Shown here piece after piece: positions 1 through 11,180 of a stretch of DNA of 64,000 bases (positions are counted from its first letter, which is position 1; each line of letters starts with the position of its first letter). The position numbers were made by a program, and so were the translations under genes. A model generated the notes under the pieces. That model was not told the DNA's origin, did not search any database, and saw only the letters and a list, made by a program, of their open reading frames with translations. Origin of the DNA: Spongilla lacustris (Eukaryota; Porifera; Demospongiae; Spongillida; Spongillidae); the NCBI GenBank assembly GCA_949361645.1, contig OX442415.1, forward strand, positions 6,612,899 to 6,676,898, given 5' to 3'.

Positions 1-38
1 CTTTTTACTTTTTTATTTGCCTCGCCATGATAATCAGT

Positions 39-789
39 ATGGCATCATTCTGTCTTACTATCTGCGCTCTGAGCACGGTGCTTTGTGATTTTGCTGCTTC
101 ATTTATTCTACCTAACGTACCAGGTCAGCAGTGGGTAAAGGTCGGCTATCTGAATATGTCGACGTCCGATCCAACGCAGCAGTGTCCTTATCCGTGGCAA
201 ACGGTTTGGTCACCTGCAGGAGCGTCTTGCGAAAAGAAAGACAGTGCACTTTGTGACTCGGTGAATATAAGCACTTCCGGAGCTAGCTACCAAAAGGTAT
301 GCGGAAGGTTCCTTGGCTATCAGATAGGATCGCCTGACGCTTTCGATAGCATCCGCATCGCTGGTCCAGGACTGAGCTGGGATATCGAAAAGTACTACGT
401 CGATGGGGTTAGCATCACCTACGGGTCACCTGGAAACAGGCAACACGTGTACACATATGCCGCCGGGGGGACAGAGTACAATAGCCCCGATTCCTGTCCA
501 TGCACAGGAGGAGCATCCACACCTGCATTTGTAGGATCTGATTACTATTGCGAGTCAGGCAATAACGAAACGACGGACGATGATACGATGTTGTACAACG
601 CTGACGTTCTTTGGGATGGACAGCTGTGCCGTCACGATGAGGTCACGTGCTGCAATCCAAAATCGCTCCCATGGTTTTGCAAAACGTTTCCTAACCCCAT
701 CACTGAGAACATGGAAGTTAGGATATGTTTGGATGAAGATCTTGACAACGAAAATGTGGCCATCCAGTTCTTTGAACTGTATATACTTG
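39..789 (+). CDS. Exon 1: signal peptide and Cys-rich ectodomain of the RTK
   Basis: The exon encodes 250 residues plus one base and ends at a GTGAGT donor; the open frame runs on to 875 only inside the intron. I chose the ATG at 39 over that at 27 because its paralogue at 38470 starts at the equivalent position. A hydrophobic signal peptide covers about residues 1-20. Landmarks are GYLNM at 36-40, QQCP at 47-50, VCGRF at 87-91, YVDGVSITYGSPGNR at 120-134, CPC at 153-155, YYCESG at 169-174, LWDGQLC at 191-197, CC at 204-205, PWFCK at 211-215 and EVRICLDE at 226-233. The many cysteines and N-glycosylation sites (NMS, NIS, NET) fit a secreted fold. I recall similar unnamed domains in sponge and cnidarian predictions but know no assigned function. 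Confidence 0.85.
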
Positions 790-3700
790 GTGAGTGCAGA
801 ATTATAAAATGTTGTTGTTATGCTTGCGTGCACGGAAAAGACATGCATGATCCGTTTGATAAAATCAGCCATTGAGTTTCTGATTTTGCTTTGGAAAAAA
901 ATGCGGCTTTTCTTGTACAGACGTGTATATGAACCTGCTTTTTTTTAACACTTAATCTACATGTATCATACCGTAGCTAGAGCGCACATTTCGCGCAAAC
1001 TTTAGCTTGAGCGTCTAGCAGTATGGTAAACATGCCTTATTACACATCCGCTTTGATGAAACAGATATTATACTCCTAGTCCTAGCTCTATTTGAGCCTT
1101 CCTGCTCGTTCAACCTACAGCAAACGTATCTAGTGCCCGGCACTTTATATTAATTAAACTGCGCTAAGGCTTGAAACCTTTATGTTTAGAAAAAAACATT
1201 TAAAAAACCGGTCGGTTAAGGTGTTACCGGTAATGGACCTTTTGCCTTCTGACGTCACAAATTAATTGGTTGTGTTTGACACAACATAAGTCCTTATAGG
1301 AACTTCACGAAGAAACACAGCAAGTACTAAATTAATGGTAAATGGATGCCTGACTATATTCCAAAATGAAGTACCTTCGCCAGTTACGGTGCAAATGTTA
1401 CAGCGCTCACAAGTTACCGGAAGTTGCCCCCCCAAAAATCGAAAAGCGCGACTTCGCGTGTCTCATTAGCAACTTCCGCAATGTTTCGCTGCATACAAAT
1501 CCCTTACAGAGCTTCATCATGAAATACAACAAAAATGAAACGTGTGGTAATTTACTTCTCAATAAAAATTTAAAAAGAAAAGCATGTAGGAGCTACATGT
1601 ATGATGGTGAAGTTATGCCATTTTTAAAGTTGCCCCCCCCCCCCCCCCCCCCCCCCCCCCAAAATGTCCATTTCCTGTTTAAAAATTAATTATCAATTAT
1701 TTATGCAATTATCAGTTTATTATTGATTAAACAAGCCTTTGCCACATGGCAAGTAAGGTGATATGGTCCGCGGCGTACACCAATCACGTCCCTGATCAGA
1801 TCTCGCTGCGTACGACCAGCAGTGCGCGCGGACTCACCATTACGGTGAATAGAGGTGTTGCTATAAAGTTGCTATAAATATGTACCACGTGAGATGGATC
1901 CCTGCCTTCCATTGTTCGCTCTCGTCCGCTTATTGTTGTCTCGTGCCCAGCAGTAAGGCGCGCGTAACTCGTACTAACTCCTCTATAAAATACCAACCGG
2001 TCGGTTGAGGTTGTTCAAAATCTCTAACAACCGGTTGAGGCGGTTATTAAACCAAAATATAACCAGTTGAGGCGGTTATTTGATTCTCGCGATCGGTTAA
2101 CCGAGCTCCGGAACAACCGGTGTCGTAGGAAATTCTGTCCCCCCCTTTCACTGTCCCTCCGGACATATTTTCCTAGGAATGGCTGTCCCCCGAACAATTT
2201 CTCCTAGGTACCACTGTCCCCCCGGACAACGGTTCCTAGGAAAGAATGTCCGGGGGGACATTTTTGCCTAGGAGAAAATGTCCCCCCCCTGGTAGAAATG
2301 TCCCCGCTAGTGGGGGACATTTTTGCCTAGGAGAAAATGTCCCCCCTAGTAGAAAGTTCCCCCCTAGCGTGGGACTTTTTTTTGCCTAGGAGAAAATGTC
2401 CCCCAAGATAAATTTCGCGCGCGATAATTAATAGTCGATATCGCTTCACTTACATTATGCAAATTGCATATAGCAATAATATATGTATGTACATTAAAGC
2501 AATTAAATGAGCAAAAACGTTTGATATCGATGAATGGAAATAATACATCGTGTATGAAAGAGCTAGGAATGAATTCAAGCCATCGTACAAACGCATGCAA
2601 TGTTCTAGTGAGAACAGCATTCACTGCGCGCAATACCATGTTTGATTTCAGTTGTACTTGTAGCCAAACCATATCTGGAATGCTTTCCGGCACACTTCTT
2701 ATGGAACCATTCATGACATTGATCACATTCTGCCATTTCACCACATTCAGGTTGTCTGCACTTACAAAACACGTGAACAGGAATTATTGCCGACTTTTTG
2801 GTTCTTGGTTTTCTCTTCCTTCCAGGGAATTCAGTCATCTTGCCATTAACCACTGAAGCATTGTAAGAGATGCTTAGTATTGCTTACGCATTGTCTGTTG
2901 ATTATATACCATTGCTGTAGGACAAATTCCATTGCATAGGGAGGTTGCAAAAGCTAATGCAAATAGCCCACAGTCACAAGTTCCTTCTTGTCTCTGTACT
3001 GGACATATAGCTTCACTTGCTAGGTTTTCTCACGTGTGCAAATAATACATGCTATCTGTTCCTGCGCTCTGTCTGGTAAGTCCTTTGGGCATCAAACTAT
3101 CAAACATTTTTACTTCTCCTAAGGAACATCCTATTGTTGATATTGTTACCCAATCCCCGTTGCAGCAGAACAAATCCCCATTGCAAATCTTGGTATCAGT
3201 AGGCTTCCAACCCGACCTTTCGCGAAGGGCGGGCCACGCCCAACTACTTTTTAGCCAGGGTAATGAGTTTTATCAGGCTATGAAACTGTATTTGGAAGAG
3301 TTTTCTTAGAAGGCGAAAGCTGCGGACCAACCTTTTCCCTAGTCTGGGGACCAGACTGATGGCCATCAGTCTGGTCCCCAGACTACCTTTTCCCGCGTAG
3401 GTATAAATCACCGTTCATGCAGCTAATTAATTTTGCGTGCCTAACGTACAGCTTTTCTGTCAAAAAACCATCACAATGCGCGCGCATGTTTCCATTATCT
3501 TTCGCTGCTCATCATTGGTTGTTAAACTTGTTATCAACTTATCACAATCCTCCATAGTCGATCCGATGGTCCCGTAGCCTTTTTGGCGTAAAACAAGACT
3601 TCTTTCTCCACATTGTAGGTTTCTGTCGCCTTTCGCCGAAAGGAACGTTTTTGGTCTTTGGACAATGCAGTTGGGTAGTAGTCTCGTACCCAGACCCACA

Positions 3701-4362
3701 ATGACGTAAGCGTTTAGCGCTTGTAAGCGATAATCGCTTACGTCATGGTGCGTCTGGGTACGAGACTAGTTGGGTAGTGACCATGAGCCAAAAAGTTAAA
3801 AATGTCGTCCAAATCCATGAAACACTTCGCAAGAAAAAGTTCTAGTTCCAACCGTCACTTTATCGTTGCCAATTAACGATTTTATTTAAAAAACAATAAT
3901 TTATTGAGGGGACACTTTTACCAGGGGGGACATTTTTTCCTAGGTACGAGTGTCCGGGTGGACATTTGTACTAAGGAACGAATGTCCGAGGGGACACTTT
4001 TTCCAGGAAGACAGCCATTCCTCCGACACCGGTTTCAAGCCTTAAACTGTGCTGGTGTAAAAATTTCATCATCACACGTCATCACGACACAGCTAGTTTT
4101 CCGTCGTTCCACCATCCATGCATTGCTTTAAGATCAGGATCGCCTGATTCGCAGCAGTAATGATAATCTGATCAAGCCAGGGTCGTTCCTAGGTTCGTAC
4201 CCAGACCCATATTCTCACAGCTGCGGATGGATTACATCACCGCTTTTTTTCAGAATATGGGTCTGGGTACGCGACATGTGTGTACACGTGATGTCTGTTT
4301 CCGTTCAGACAACATGTGTCACAGGAAAATTGGCATCCCCGGAAAAGCCAGGCCCGTAGCCA

Positions 4363-4400
<38 letters not shown>

Positions 4401-7400
4401 GCAAACGGGTGCAATTGCACCCCCCGCTGGATATAATGTCCGCTCGCTCAGATATGAATTTTGTTAACGTTTACCATATTGTTGTATAACCTATACACTT
4501 ATACATGTATATACACTTATAATTATATACACTTATATAGTGTTTAGATTGCTTGCATGCACAACAATTTGTTGTCATAAAAACTTCACCGTTGCTAACT
4601 GTTGTTCAATGGAGCCCAGCCAGCAGCAGGAGCATGGAGCCTGTGCTGCAATTAGCTACATGTAACGCATCACTTGTAACGACGGTACAGCTTTTCACTG
4701 ACAGTGAACCACAAAGCCCCAAACATCGTTCAGCAGCTGCCAACCATAGCAATGGCAAATACACAACCTACTTGCAAGAAGTAAAGCTCAGAAGATACCA
4801 AATTTTATTTTATTATCGTCTTCATGTCTATTTACCAGTACCTGTCCCACCTTTCTGGTACTACTGTCAAACTTCAGAATAGTGCCCTTAATATTGTAGA
4901 CGCTTATGAAATGTTTGAGAGTTTCTACAAGCTTGAGTGTCAAAAATAACTTACAATCGTTCATGTAGAATGGTCGAGAGAGTTGGAAGCTCAGTGTCAA
5001 TGCCTCGCATTGCTGCAAGGCAGCAGCATCAAAGCAATATTTCTTCTGATTCTGTAACATCTGTAATGCATTCAATAATTCTGTCTAATATGTTATATCT
5101 CTCTAAAAAAAGTCTAGAATTGTTGACACTAGATGAAAAGTTAGATTTACAATGTATTTACTATCAATCAAATGTGGTGTAAATGTGTTGATAAATATGG
5201 TTACATGTGACATTTCTGCTACAGTAAATGAGAGCTTCATATTTACTATGGTATTGATGTCACACATACCATGTTTACTAACACTTTTACACCACCACAT
5301 TTGAGTAATAGTAATACCATTGACCTTCCATCCCCTGTGCTTCTGGAGCTAGAAGTAATGCAATGGAAGTCAAAATACAGTGATGTCCCATATGAAAAAT
5401 TACCTCATCACCATTATCAGCCTAAAAAGCTGCTGCAACTTGCTTGCACTGTTCCAGTTACATCGTGAGAATGCCAGTGCTCTCAGACGTCTCAATAATC
5501 ACATGAGATCATGCATCGACGGGGAAGGACGTCTGGCCAATCTTGCATTGCTGCATATTCATTACGAACAGCAAGATCTATGTTAAAAGTGTTATTGACA
5601 TGTTTCTATCGCTTCACCCAAGAGATGAAGAATGTATCTAATTCACCGCATATATAGTTTTTAAATTACATTGCATGCTAGGTTGGTGGTATCTGATTAT
5701 AATGACATTACAAAGGGACAATTGCATATGATTCAGTCCTTACCAGAGAGTAAAACAACCTCCCAAATGCTTATTGCAGTGTAATATGCAAGATGCATAG
5801 TTCACTTATATAAAAACCTGTAACTTTTCATCTGTGCACTAGAATTCAAGGGTACCCCATTCATTCGCTATGGCTACATCTATAATGCATTCAAAACCTG
5901 GCTATGGGCCTGAAATGTAGCACATCTGCACAAGCCACCTTATGTACTGTAAACAGACGCAAAAAAAAACGCCTATGAAAGGTACCAACACTGAATCTGA
6001 AAATTGTTAAATTATGGCAAAACGCATAGGCACTGTCATTTAGGCACATTTTGTTATGTTTTGTGATATAATACACCATATTATGAAGTTATTGTTTTCT
6101 GTCGGTGCTTGTCCCAAGTATGTATACATGTACATATCAGGTTAAAACTTCATGTGTAATGCAGCTATTGTAATGTTGTACTATATATTATTCCAAACTG
6201 GATTCTTTACCCAGTCAATCAAGCTACAACATCACCAGGTATGACAGAAATATAGGTAGTTCTACAAGTACAAAATAAATATTCTTTTGTGAGAATATGT
6301 GAGTGGTGCAAAAAGCTAGAAAACTCGTATCTAGAAACGTATATTAGTAAAAGGGTTTGATTATTACTATTGCATTTCGTATTTATTCGTTATCTTATTA
6401 CACACATGCAGCATTAATGCCTACAGTTGAATTGACATCAATGTACCCCTCAACTTCATCATTATCAGGTAGACCTGCACAAAGTGTGCATTTGGCCAAA
6501 GGATTGCATGTACATGTGATTTATTATGATATGATATATTGCTAGATTGATTCAGATACATTACAATCAGCTATTACCCACACATGCATCAATAGTCAAA
6601 TGTTGAAATTTCCGTTTTCAGTATATGCACTTTAGGGTATTTTCTATGTAGTACCATTTCATTAGTTTTTATTCACAAGCCTCTTTGCTGTTTTGGCAAT
6701 TCAGGAGACATATAGCATGTATACATGCTTAATTTTGTTACTGTGTCACAGTTTTATAGCAGAAAAAAGGCCCTAATTTGTCTTTTTCATTTGCTGCAAA
6801 TTGCTCTGATCACCTCAGTTTGCGTGACTATAATTTTTTTCTTCATTGATATTGTTCATATCTGGCTGTGGTTTTTATAAGTTGATACAAAAAAACACTT
6901 ACGAAATGTCAGAATGTTAAGATTACTTTTATATACCTGCATACTGAGTGTACCAATTATGACAGAAACTGTTGCTTATTAAAAGTCTTTCCCAACAGTT
7001 GGCTTGGCAGTAGGAGTGCCTGTCGTCTCCATTTTGGTAGGCATTCTGATAGTGGGTGTTGTGATTGCTGCCACTGTTCTTTTTCAAAGACATAAGCAAA
7101 ATGAAAAAAGGTAATTATCATGCATCCAATATGAAATACAGATGTAGTAACAATTCATCTTCAAGTTTGGAAAGAATATTAATCACATTTTAAGATATAC
7201 AAATAATCAGGCTAGTGTACATTTTCATATATAATTCAGAGCCTGCCTTATGAACAAAAAGTTTAATAAAAACCTGCAATCATTTTTATTACTATAAGAG
7301 AACGCAATGGGTACAATATCCACCATACTTTCTCCTCCTCCTCCGCCCACTTGGTCTAATATTGATGTCATGGCTATTTGTTAGATTAAAAAGGTAATCA

Positions 7401-10312
7401 GGCTTAGGTTTTGGTTCACTGTAGTGGTTAACAATTTTTCCTTCATACTTGCTGACAGCTCCTAACCTTTCAATGTTCATCTGCATCCTTAGTTTTTGGA
7501 TGTGGATAAACATTATGTAAGTTTTAGGACCCACCAACAACAATTGCCATTATAAGATGCAGAGATGCAGATGATTGTTTTGTATAGGCATGAATGCACT
7601 TATGTGAGTAGAACTGGAGTGAACAAAGGTCTACCCATTAGTTACACACAATCCATAAACTTCTAGATAACTCAAGCTGTTAGTACTGTCTGACAATTAA
7701 TGACTGTAAGTAAGCATTGCTGATCCTAATGCTCTGTTGCTCATAGAGAGCAAGTTATGACTAATGAACTTGGATTTGTCCGAAATCATATCTCCAGTCT
7801 TGGTAAGTTTATTAATTGCACATTATCACAACAGTCATGATGGTGCTGTACTTTTATTTAAGGAACTGAGGGTCAGAAATTGTACAAATTAGAGTGTGAT
7901 AGATACCATTTTGAGGATGTTTTGGTCCGTTATGACCAGCTCCATATGGATGAGCAGCCATGTGGTTCAGGTACATCACTACTACACTTCATATGACAAT
8001 GTCCTACCCTATTTTATATGCTTAATACTCAGGTGAATTTGGTGTTGTGTATCATGCTACACTGACAACAAAGGATGGTCAAAAGCAAGAAGTTGCTGTG
8101 AAGTCAGCCAAAAGTATGTCCATAAGTCATTGTTTGACCAATTCATATCTTACTTTGTTTAGTAAAATCTTATTAAAATCATTCTGTGTGACTTCATCTA
8201 AATGTGTAGGGGCAGAAGTAAGCTAAGCATATAATGCAAAGGTAAACACATGTACTTATACACTATTCACTTGAAATACAAATCATGTACAAAAACACTC
8301 AATCTCAGGCCAAAGCAACTAGATATAGGGGAATCAAGTTGTGCTTGGGAACAAACACAGCTGATATTTGTGTTTATCCTGCATTCATGCTAGTGTGTAT
8401 TGCCTTTGTACCTTATGTTTGCTCACATAGTTATAAGCACTATGTGTTGAGTTTACTGAATATCCCTACGCAGATAAGTACTCTGAAGGTGTTATAAAAA
8501 GTTTCTTAGAAGAGTGTTCATTAAGGAAGTAAACAATGTTTAATGTTTTAATGCACCCACATGCCTGCTTATATATAGGGCAAAGGATGTTTCAAGTGTG
8601 TTTAAAGGGGGGCTTTAGCTAGGATTAGCAGGTCAAGCCTCTGTCAGCAGCCCTCTGCTATGTATAAATGGTGTTCTTGGGAAAGCAAACATTTAGTCTC
8701 ATAGTCTGCCTAATGAAGACCTGTATATTGCTGACCCTCCCACCACTCCGCTTGTGCAGTGCAACCATATCATACCCATGACAGCATCATGGTATGGCAC
8801 ATGTCACCCTTGGTCCCTGGTCGGTCATTGGTGAGGGCCTACCACTCACCATAACCACATCTTGGTGTGGTACATCTGGTCACACCTAAGACCTGACAAG
8901 CATCACTCTTGGACAACACACCATGGCCTTGTCATGGTAGCGGCTCGACCTTGGTCCCAGACTTGGCCTGATAGGTACAGCCTGTTGGCAGGGTGACACC
9001 TGACTCCGTAATTAGGCTACGGAGCATATAGATACATGAAAGTATGAGCATTTGTACAGCGTTAAGTGATTTGTTTAGGTAATATGTTGCACAAAATGAT
9101 TAATAATGCTGCTCAATAAGACCCTGCATTTGGCCTTAGTCAGTTCAGCGGGACATTTTATAATTTTGTTACCACACTATTAGTTTTGATACAGAGCCTG
9201 GCCAACTGTGCATCAATGTCCATCAACTTAGGCTTGGAGCAAACAGATCGATCCAAGTTCTTTGCATTTGTAATCATTTTCATGTTGTTTAATAACATTT
9301 GTGAATCCTGCCTGCTTCTTTTATGGAGACAATTATTCAACTGGTGTATCAATTGTGGCTCAAGCTTCACATGGGACTGGCTTGCAAAAATATCCACAGT
9401 ATTATCTCACAAAATATGAATTCAAAAATGGCAACTAGACGTATTGTAATTTGAATAATTAATTCTTTAGGAGTGAAATGATTTTTACAACAGAAGGAAA
9501 CATTATTTTAATTTATTCCATGCTTTCAGCTGTGGCTCACTATGTAGGAATGTGAATACATGGCAATTATTCACATACAATTATTAATCCATGCTATTTA
9601 ATGTATATAATGATATTGTTAACTTTACACACTAATTATTCATAGGGTGGACATTAACTTAATGATCAAAGTTGGAGACTTTGGACTCTCCAGGGATATA
9701 TATATAAAAGATTACTACAAAATGTCGAACATTGGTCTATGTCCAATCAAATGGATGTCTCCAGAGATGATACGTGATGGAATAAGTAGTGAAAAATCTG
9801 ACATTGTAAGTGTCATGGGTGCATTCACTATTCTTTTGCAAAGCATGTTCATTCAACCCCTTTATCTTTAACTAGAATTAGGTTGGTATGATTGTGTCTC
9901 ATACGTTATCATGCTGTACGTGCTTATACTTAATGCATCATTGATTATTGAAGAATTAAAAAAAAAATCGTACTAATGCAATGTAAGTGTTTGATGTGTA
10001 AAATAAATCCATCAGATACTATTCCATATCCACAGTGGGCATATGGGGTGACATGCTGGGAGGTGTTCAGCATTGGGACAAATCCTTACCCTGGTGTGGA
10101 GAATCGTGACATCCTCCAGCATTTGGATGAAGGGCTGAGGCTGAAGCAAACTACCTTATGTCCTGATCAGATGTGAGCAATAATAAGTGTTACTTTCTGT
10201 ATTAAATGTTTCTTTCAGTTTTGTATTGATGACAAAATGTTGGCTGGAGGATGCCCAGGCTCGTCCAACATTTCAGCAACTTGTTTTGGAGTTGGAGGTT
10301 TACCAAAACTGA
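39..10312 (+). CDS. Receptor tyrosine kinase gene with novel ectodomain (interrupted; overall gene span)
   Basis: Nine exons can be read in order: 39-789, 6412-6468, 6999-7110, 7747-7802, 7863-7970, 8033-8113, 9646-9805, 10036-10172 and 10219-10312. Every junction up to 8113, and every one from 9646 on, keeps phase with GT/AG borders. The predicted product is a type I membrane receptor with signal peptide, about 230-residue Cys-rich ectodomain, Ser/Thr linker, one membrane helix and a cytoplasmic tyrosine kinase. The kinase shows GSGEFGVV, VAVK, DFGLSRD, twin DYY tyrosines, PIKWM and the CW...RPTF C-lobe signature. Sequence for helix C, the hinge and the HRD catalytic loop is not found between 8113 and 9646, so as it stands the gene is probably dead or rearranged. 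That the ectodomain exon belongs to this kinase is inferred from order and phase; the 5.6-kb first intron holds transposon debris. Confidence 0.7.
790..2110. other. First intron of RTK, AT-rich, with ACCGGTCGGTT repeats
   Basis: No credible exon is seen. Short motifs of the form ACCGGT(C)GGTTGAGG recur near 1208, 1996, 2028, 2062 and 2090, close to a long poly-C run and the GTCC array that follows. Confidence 0.4.
1633..1660. repeat. Poly-C run, 28 nt
   Basis: An uninterrupted C run read directly. Translation of it yields a spurious polyproline frame. Confidence 0.95.
2117..2405. repeat. GTCC/CCTAGG palindromic array (copy 1)
   Basis: Imperfect units of about 35-45 bp alternate GTCCCCC, GGACA and CCTAGG. 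The array begins with the boundary motif CCGGTGTCGTAGG, which recurs at other copies. No coding potential. Confidence 0.75.
2605..2853 (-). pseudogene. PHD zinc-finger fragment, probably from a transposon
   Basis: The minus strand encodes PVHVFCKCRQPECGEMAECD followed by QCHEWFHKKC. This is the C-x-C...C-x2-C...H-x2-C half of a PHD finger, preceded by a basic stretch (RKRKPRTKK). The expected IPDxVW and last cysteine pair appear only in another reading frame (ESIPDMVW), so a frameshift has broken it. PHD fingers of this type often end integrase or Ulp1-bearing transposon proteins; that origin is inferred. Confidence 0.5.
3341..3384. repeat. Perfect 44-bp palindrome
   Basis: The arm AGTCTGGGGACCAGACTGAT is followed by GGCC and then its exact reverse complement. 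The core resembles the GTCTGGG/CCCAGAC ends of the small foldback elements nearby, suggesting a minimal relative. Confidence 0.85.
3679..3768. mobile_element. 90-bp MITE with 9-bp target duplication
   Basis: Inverted ends TAGTCTCGTACCCAGAC flank a core with a second inverted motif (GACGTAAGCG). The sequence GTTGGGTAG stands immediately on both sides (3670-3678 and 3769-3777), a 9-bp target-site duplication. That length would suit a Mutator-like mobilising transposase; the assignment is inferred. Confidence 0.75.
3908..4033. repeat. GTCC array (copy 2) ending in CTCCGACACCGG
   Basis: The same GGACA/CCTAGG-type units as at 2117, here in the opposite orientation, closing with the reverse complement of the CCGGTGTCG boundary motif. 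Confidence 0.65.
4192..4282. mobile_element. Foldback MITE, GTACCCAGACCC family
   Basis: TTCGTACCCAGACCCATATT and its inverted partner (AATATGGGTCTGGGTACG) enclose about 35 bp. It belongs to the family of the 3679 element, but no clear target duplication is seen. Confidence 0.6.
4363..4399. repeat. Poly-G run, 37 nt
   Basis: It follows GGCCCGTAGCCA and precedes TGCAAACGGGTGCAATTGCA. The same flanks surround the poly-C run at 20382, so the homopolymer travels with a dispersed repeat. Confidence 0.95.
4848..5586 (+). pseudogene. hAT-type transposase remnant (P52rIPK/THAP12-like)
   Basis: Three broken reading segments follow the family order. The first (about 4848-4950) reads LSGTTVKLQNSALNIVDAYE. 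The second (about 4965-5062) contains ERVGSSVSMPRIAARQQH. The third (about 5340-5586) contains TVPVTSCENASALRRLNNH and LANLALLHIH. The last is the hAT dimerisation motif, and the middle is typical of proteins annotated as 52-kDa repressor of the inhibitor of PRKR. Stops and frame changes separate the segments and the N-terminal part is missing, so it is a decayed element inside the RTK intron. Family recognition is from memory of conserved motifs. Confidence 0.65.
5590..6410. other. Intron sequence without recognised features
   Basis: AT-rich sequence with no exon, satellite or element ends that I can support. Confidence 0.4.
6412..6468 (+). CDS. Exon 2: short Ser/Thr-rich extracellular linker
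   Basis: A 57-nt exon follows a pyrimidine-rich ...CATGCAG acceptor and ends at G|GTAGAC. It takes one base from exon 1 and gives one to the next exon, so it fits both neighbours. It encodes 18 residues rich in Ser, Thr and Pro (MPTVELTSMYPSTSSLS), a typical stalk. The paralogous gene has a similar short Ser/Thr linker at 47418-47501 in the same place and phase. Confidence 0.6.
6999..7110 (+). CDS. Exon 3: transmembrane segment of the RTK
   Basis: After CCCAACAG the exon encodes GLAVGVPVVSILVGILIVG followed by more Val/Ile/Ala and then FQRHKQNEK. This is one long hydrophobic helix followed at once by basic residues, the stop-transfer pattern of a type I membrane protein. It ends AG|GTAATT, and the split AG-A codon joins cleanly to the next exon. 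Confidence 0.8.
7747..7802 (+). CDS. Exon 4: juxtamembrane segment
   Basis: The exon is bounded by CTCATAG and TTG|GTAAGT. It encodes EQVMTNELGFVRNHISSL, in phase with the transmembrane exon before it and the juxtamembrane exon after it. No domain is expected here; its role is to connect the membrane helix to the kinase. Confidence 0.65.
7863..7970 (+). CDS. Exon 5: juxtamembrane to start of kinase domain
   Basis: The exon encodes TEGQKLYKLECDRYHFEDV and so on to CGS, where the glycine loop begins. It holds two juxtamembrane tyrosines (KLYKL and DRYHF) that could be phosphorylation sites. It ends TCAG|GTACAT and its last G completes a Gly codon with the next exon. Confidence 0.7.
8033..8113 (+). 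CDS. Exon 6: kinase N-lobe, glycine loop and VAVK lysine
   Basis: With the preceding exon this spells GSGEFGVVYHATL...EVAVKSAK. That gives the nucleotide-binding glycine loop (GxGxFGxV) and the ATP-anchoring lysine of the VAVK motif, as in active protein kinases. The exon ends AAAA|GTATGT. The next expected exon, carrying helix C and its glutamate, is not found downstream before 9646. Confidence 0.85.
8510..9010 (+). repeat. Intronic segment repeated in inverse orientation at about 16190-16570
   Basis: Reading 8510-8840 forward and 16570-16200 on the minus strand gives the same order of blocks: GGATGTTTC, GCTATGTATAAATG, TTGCTGACCCTCCCACCAC, and CATCATGGTATGGCACATGT followed by CACCCTTGGTCCCTGGT. 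The minus-strand copy lies directly downstream of an RTK catalytic-loop exon, so this may be a duplicated RTK intron rather than a simple transposon. Confidence 0.65.
9646..9805 (+). CDS. Kinase exon: activation segment (DFG to SPE)
   Basis: The exon encodes VDINLMIKVGDFGLSRDIY, then KDYYKMSN, PIKWMSPEM and EKSDI. It contains the Mg-binding DFG, the paired tyrosines of insulin-receptor and Trk-like activation loops, the tyrosine-kinase signature PIKWM, and SPE in place of APE. Its first base G completes a split ATG codon, which is exactly the phase in which the opposite-strand catalytic-loop exon at 16644-16741 ends. Confidence 0.85.
10036..10172 (+). CDS. Kinase exon: helix F and C-lobe
   Basis: Following CCACAG the exon encodes WAYGVTCWEVFSIGTNPYPG, then ENRDILQHLDEG and LCPDQ. 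This is the conserved helix F (WxYGVxxWE) and the NPYPG turn of receptor tyrosine kinases. It ends AT|GTGAGC, in phase with the last exon. Confidence 0.85.
10219..10312 (+). CDS. Last kinase exon with stop codon
   Basis: The exon encodes FVLMTKCWLEDAQARPTF and ends ELEVYQN with a TGA. KCW followed by RPTF is the conserved end of the tyrosine kinase fold, where the RP arginine pairs with the SPE glutamate. The protein stops about ten residues after the fold, so there is no long C-terminal tail. Confidence 0.85.
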
Positions 10313-10562
10313 CACGAAATTGACTTTATATTTTAGCATGGAAGTAATGCCTGCTGATGTAGTGAGTTTAAAAATAAGAAACTCTAATTCCTTAACATTC
10401 AACTTTACTTCTAGTTTGCATTATTTTTTTCATGAAGCCAGTTGATATGTACATGTTGAGAGTCATCAAACCATCTGTGGTAGCTATATATGGCCAGCTG
10501 GCCCTTTATAATTTACTATTTGTTAAACATAATGAGCTATATACAGTCCCAAAGGTGTGCCA

Positions 10563-10568
10563 AATAAA
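10563..10568 (+). promoter_or_regulatory. Possible polyadenylation signal of the RTK
   Basis: An AATAAA hexamer lies about 250 nt after the kinase stop codon. In AT-rich DNA it can occur by chance, so this is only the nearest plausible signal. Confidence 0.3.
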
Positions 10569-11067
10569 GATGCTGCTCATGGCCATAAATTCCATCCACA
10601 GCTGTTGCCCAATTAAAGTCCTGCATGGGGAATCTTTGATTTGGGTCAAGTAGAAATCTGTGGCAGTGGACATTCCTCTGTATTGCTTGTGTGTAGAAGT
10701 GTAACCTTTTTAACAATTTTAGAGCCTTTTACTCAGACTACACTTTCTCCCATGCAGGCCTTTAAATTCATCCTATTTGATTTATACACTTTTTTCTCTT
10801 CAGATCATGTCATTCATTGCCTGTTATAGTTAAGCCATTACAAGGTTGGCTGTAATGCATATAATTAAACATCTCGCTCACACCTACGTGCACAACAATG
10901 AGTTTTTTCTACATGGGGTAAATATGTTAGTGAGAGAGAAGTCCGTAGTGGATATGGATGGTCCAGGGATGATTGAATGAATGCCCTGCCATTATGGTTA
11001 TTTTTACACTAGAATGCTGTCAGGGAGTGGAAAAAATACAGAAAACCTGGTTGCCATTGTCGTAGTG

Positions 11068-11180
11068 TACAATGTCCCCTGGACGTTTTGCACTAGTATA
11101 CAATGTTTCCCAGGACAATCTACACTAGGGCAAACTGTCCCCCTCCAGGGTAGAATGTCCTCCCCCCCTCCCCCCAATAA
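11068..11180. repeat. Divergent GTCC array (copy 3)
   Basis: Units carry TGTCCCCTGGACG, CCCAGGACA and CACTAGG. It is related to the CCTAGG arrays but more decayed. Confidence 0.5.

Noticed and set aside
1366..1689. 107-codon frame ending in polyproline
   Set aside because: The Pro run is the translated poly-C tract, and the rest has no motif.
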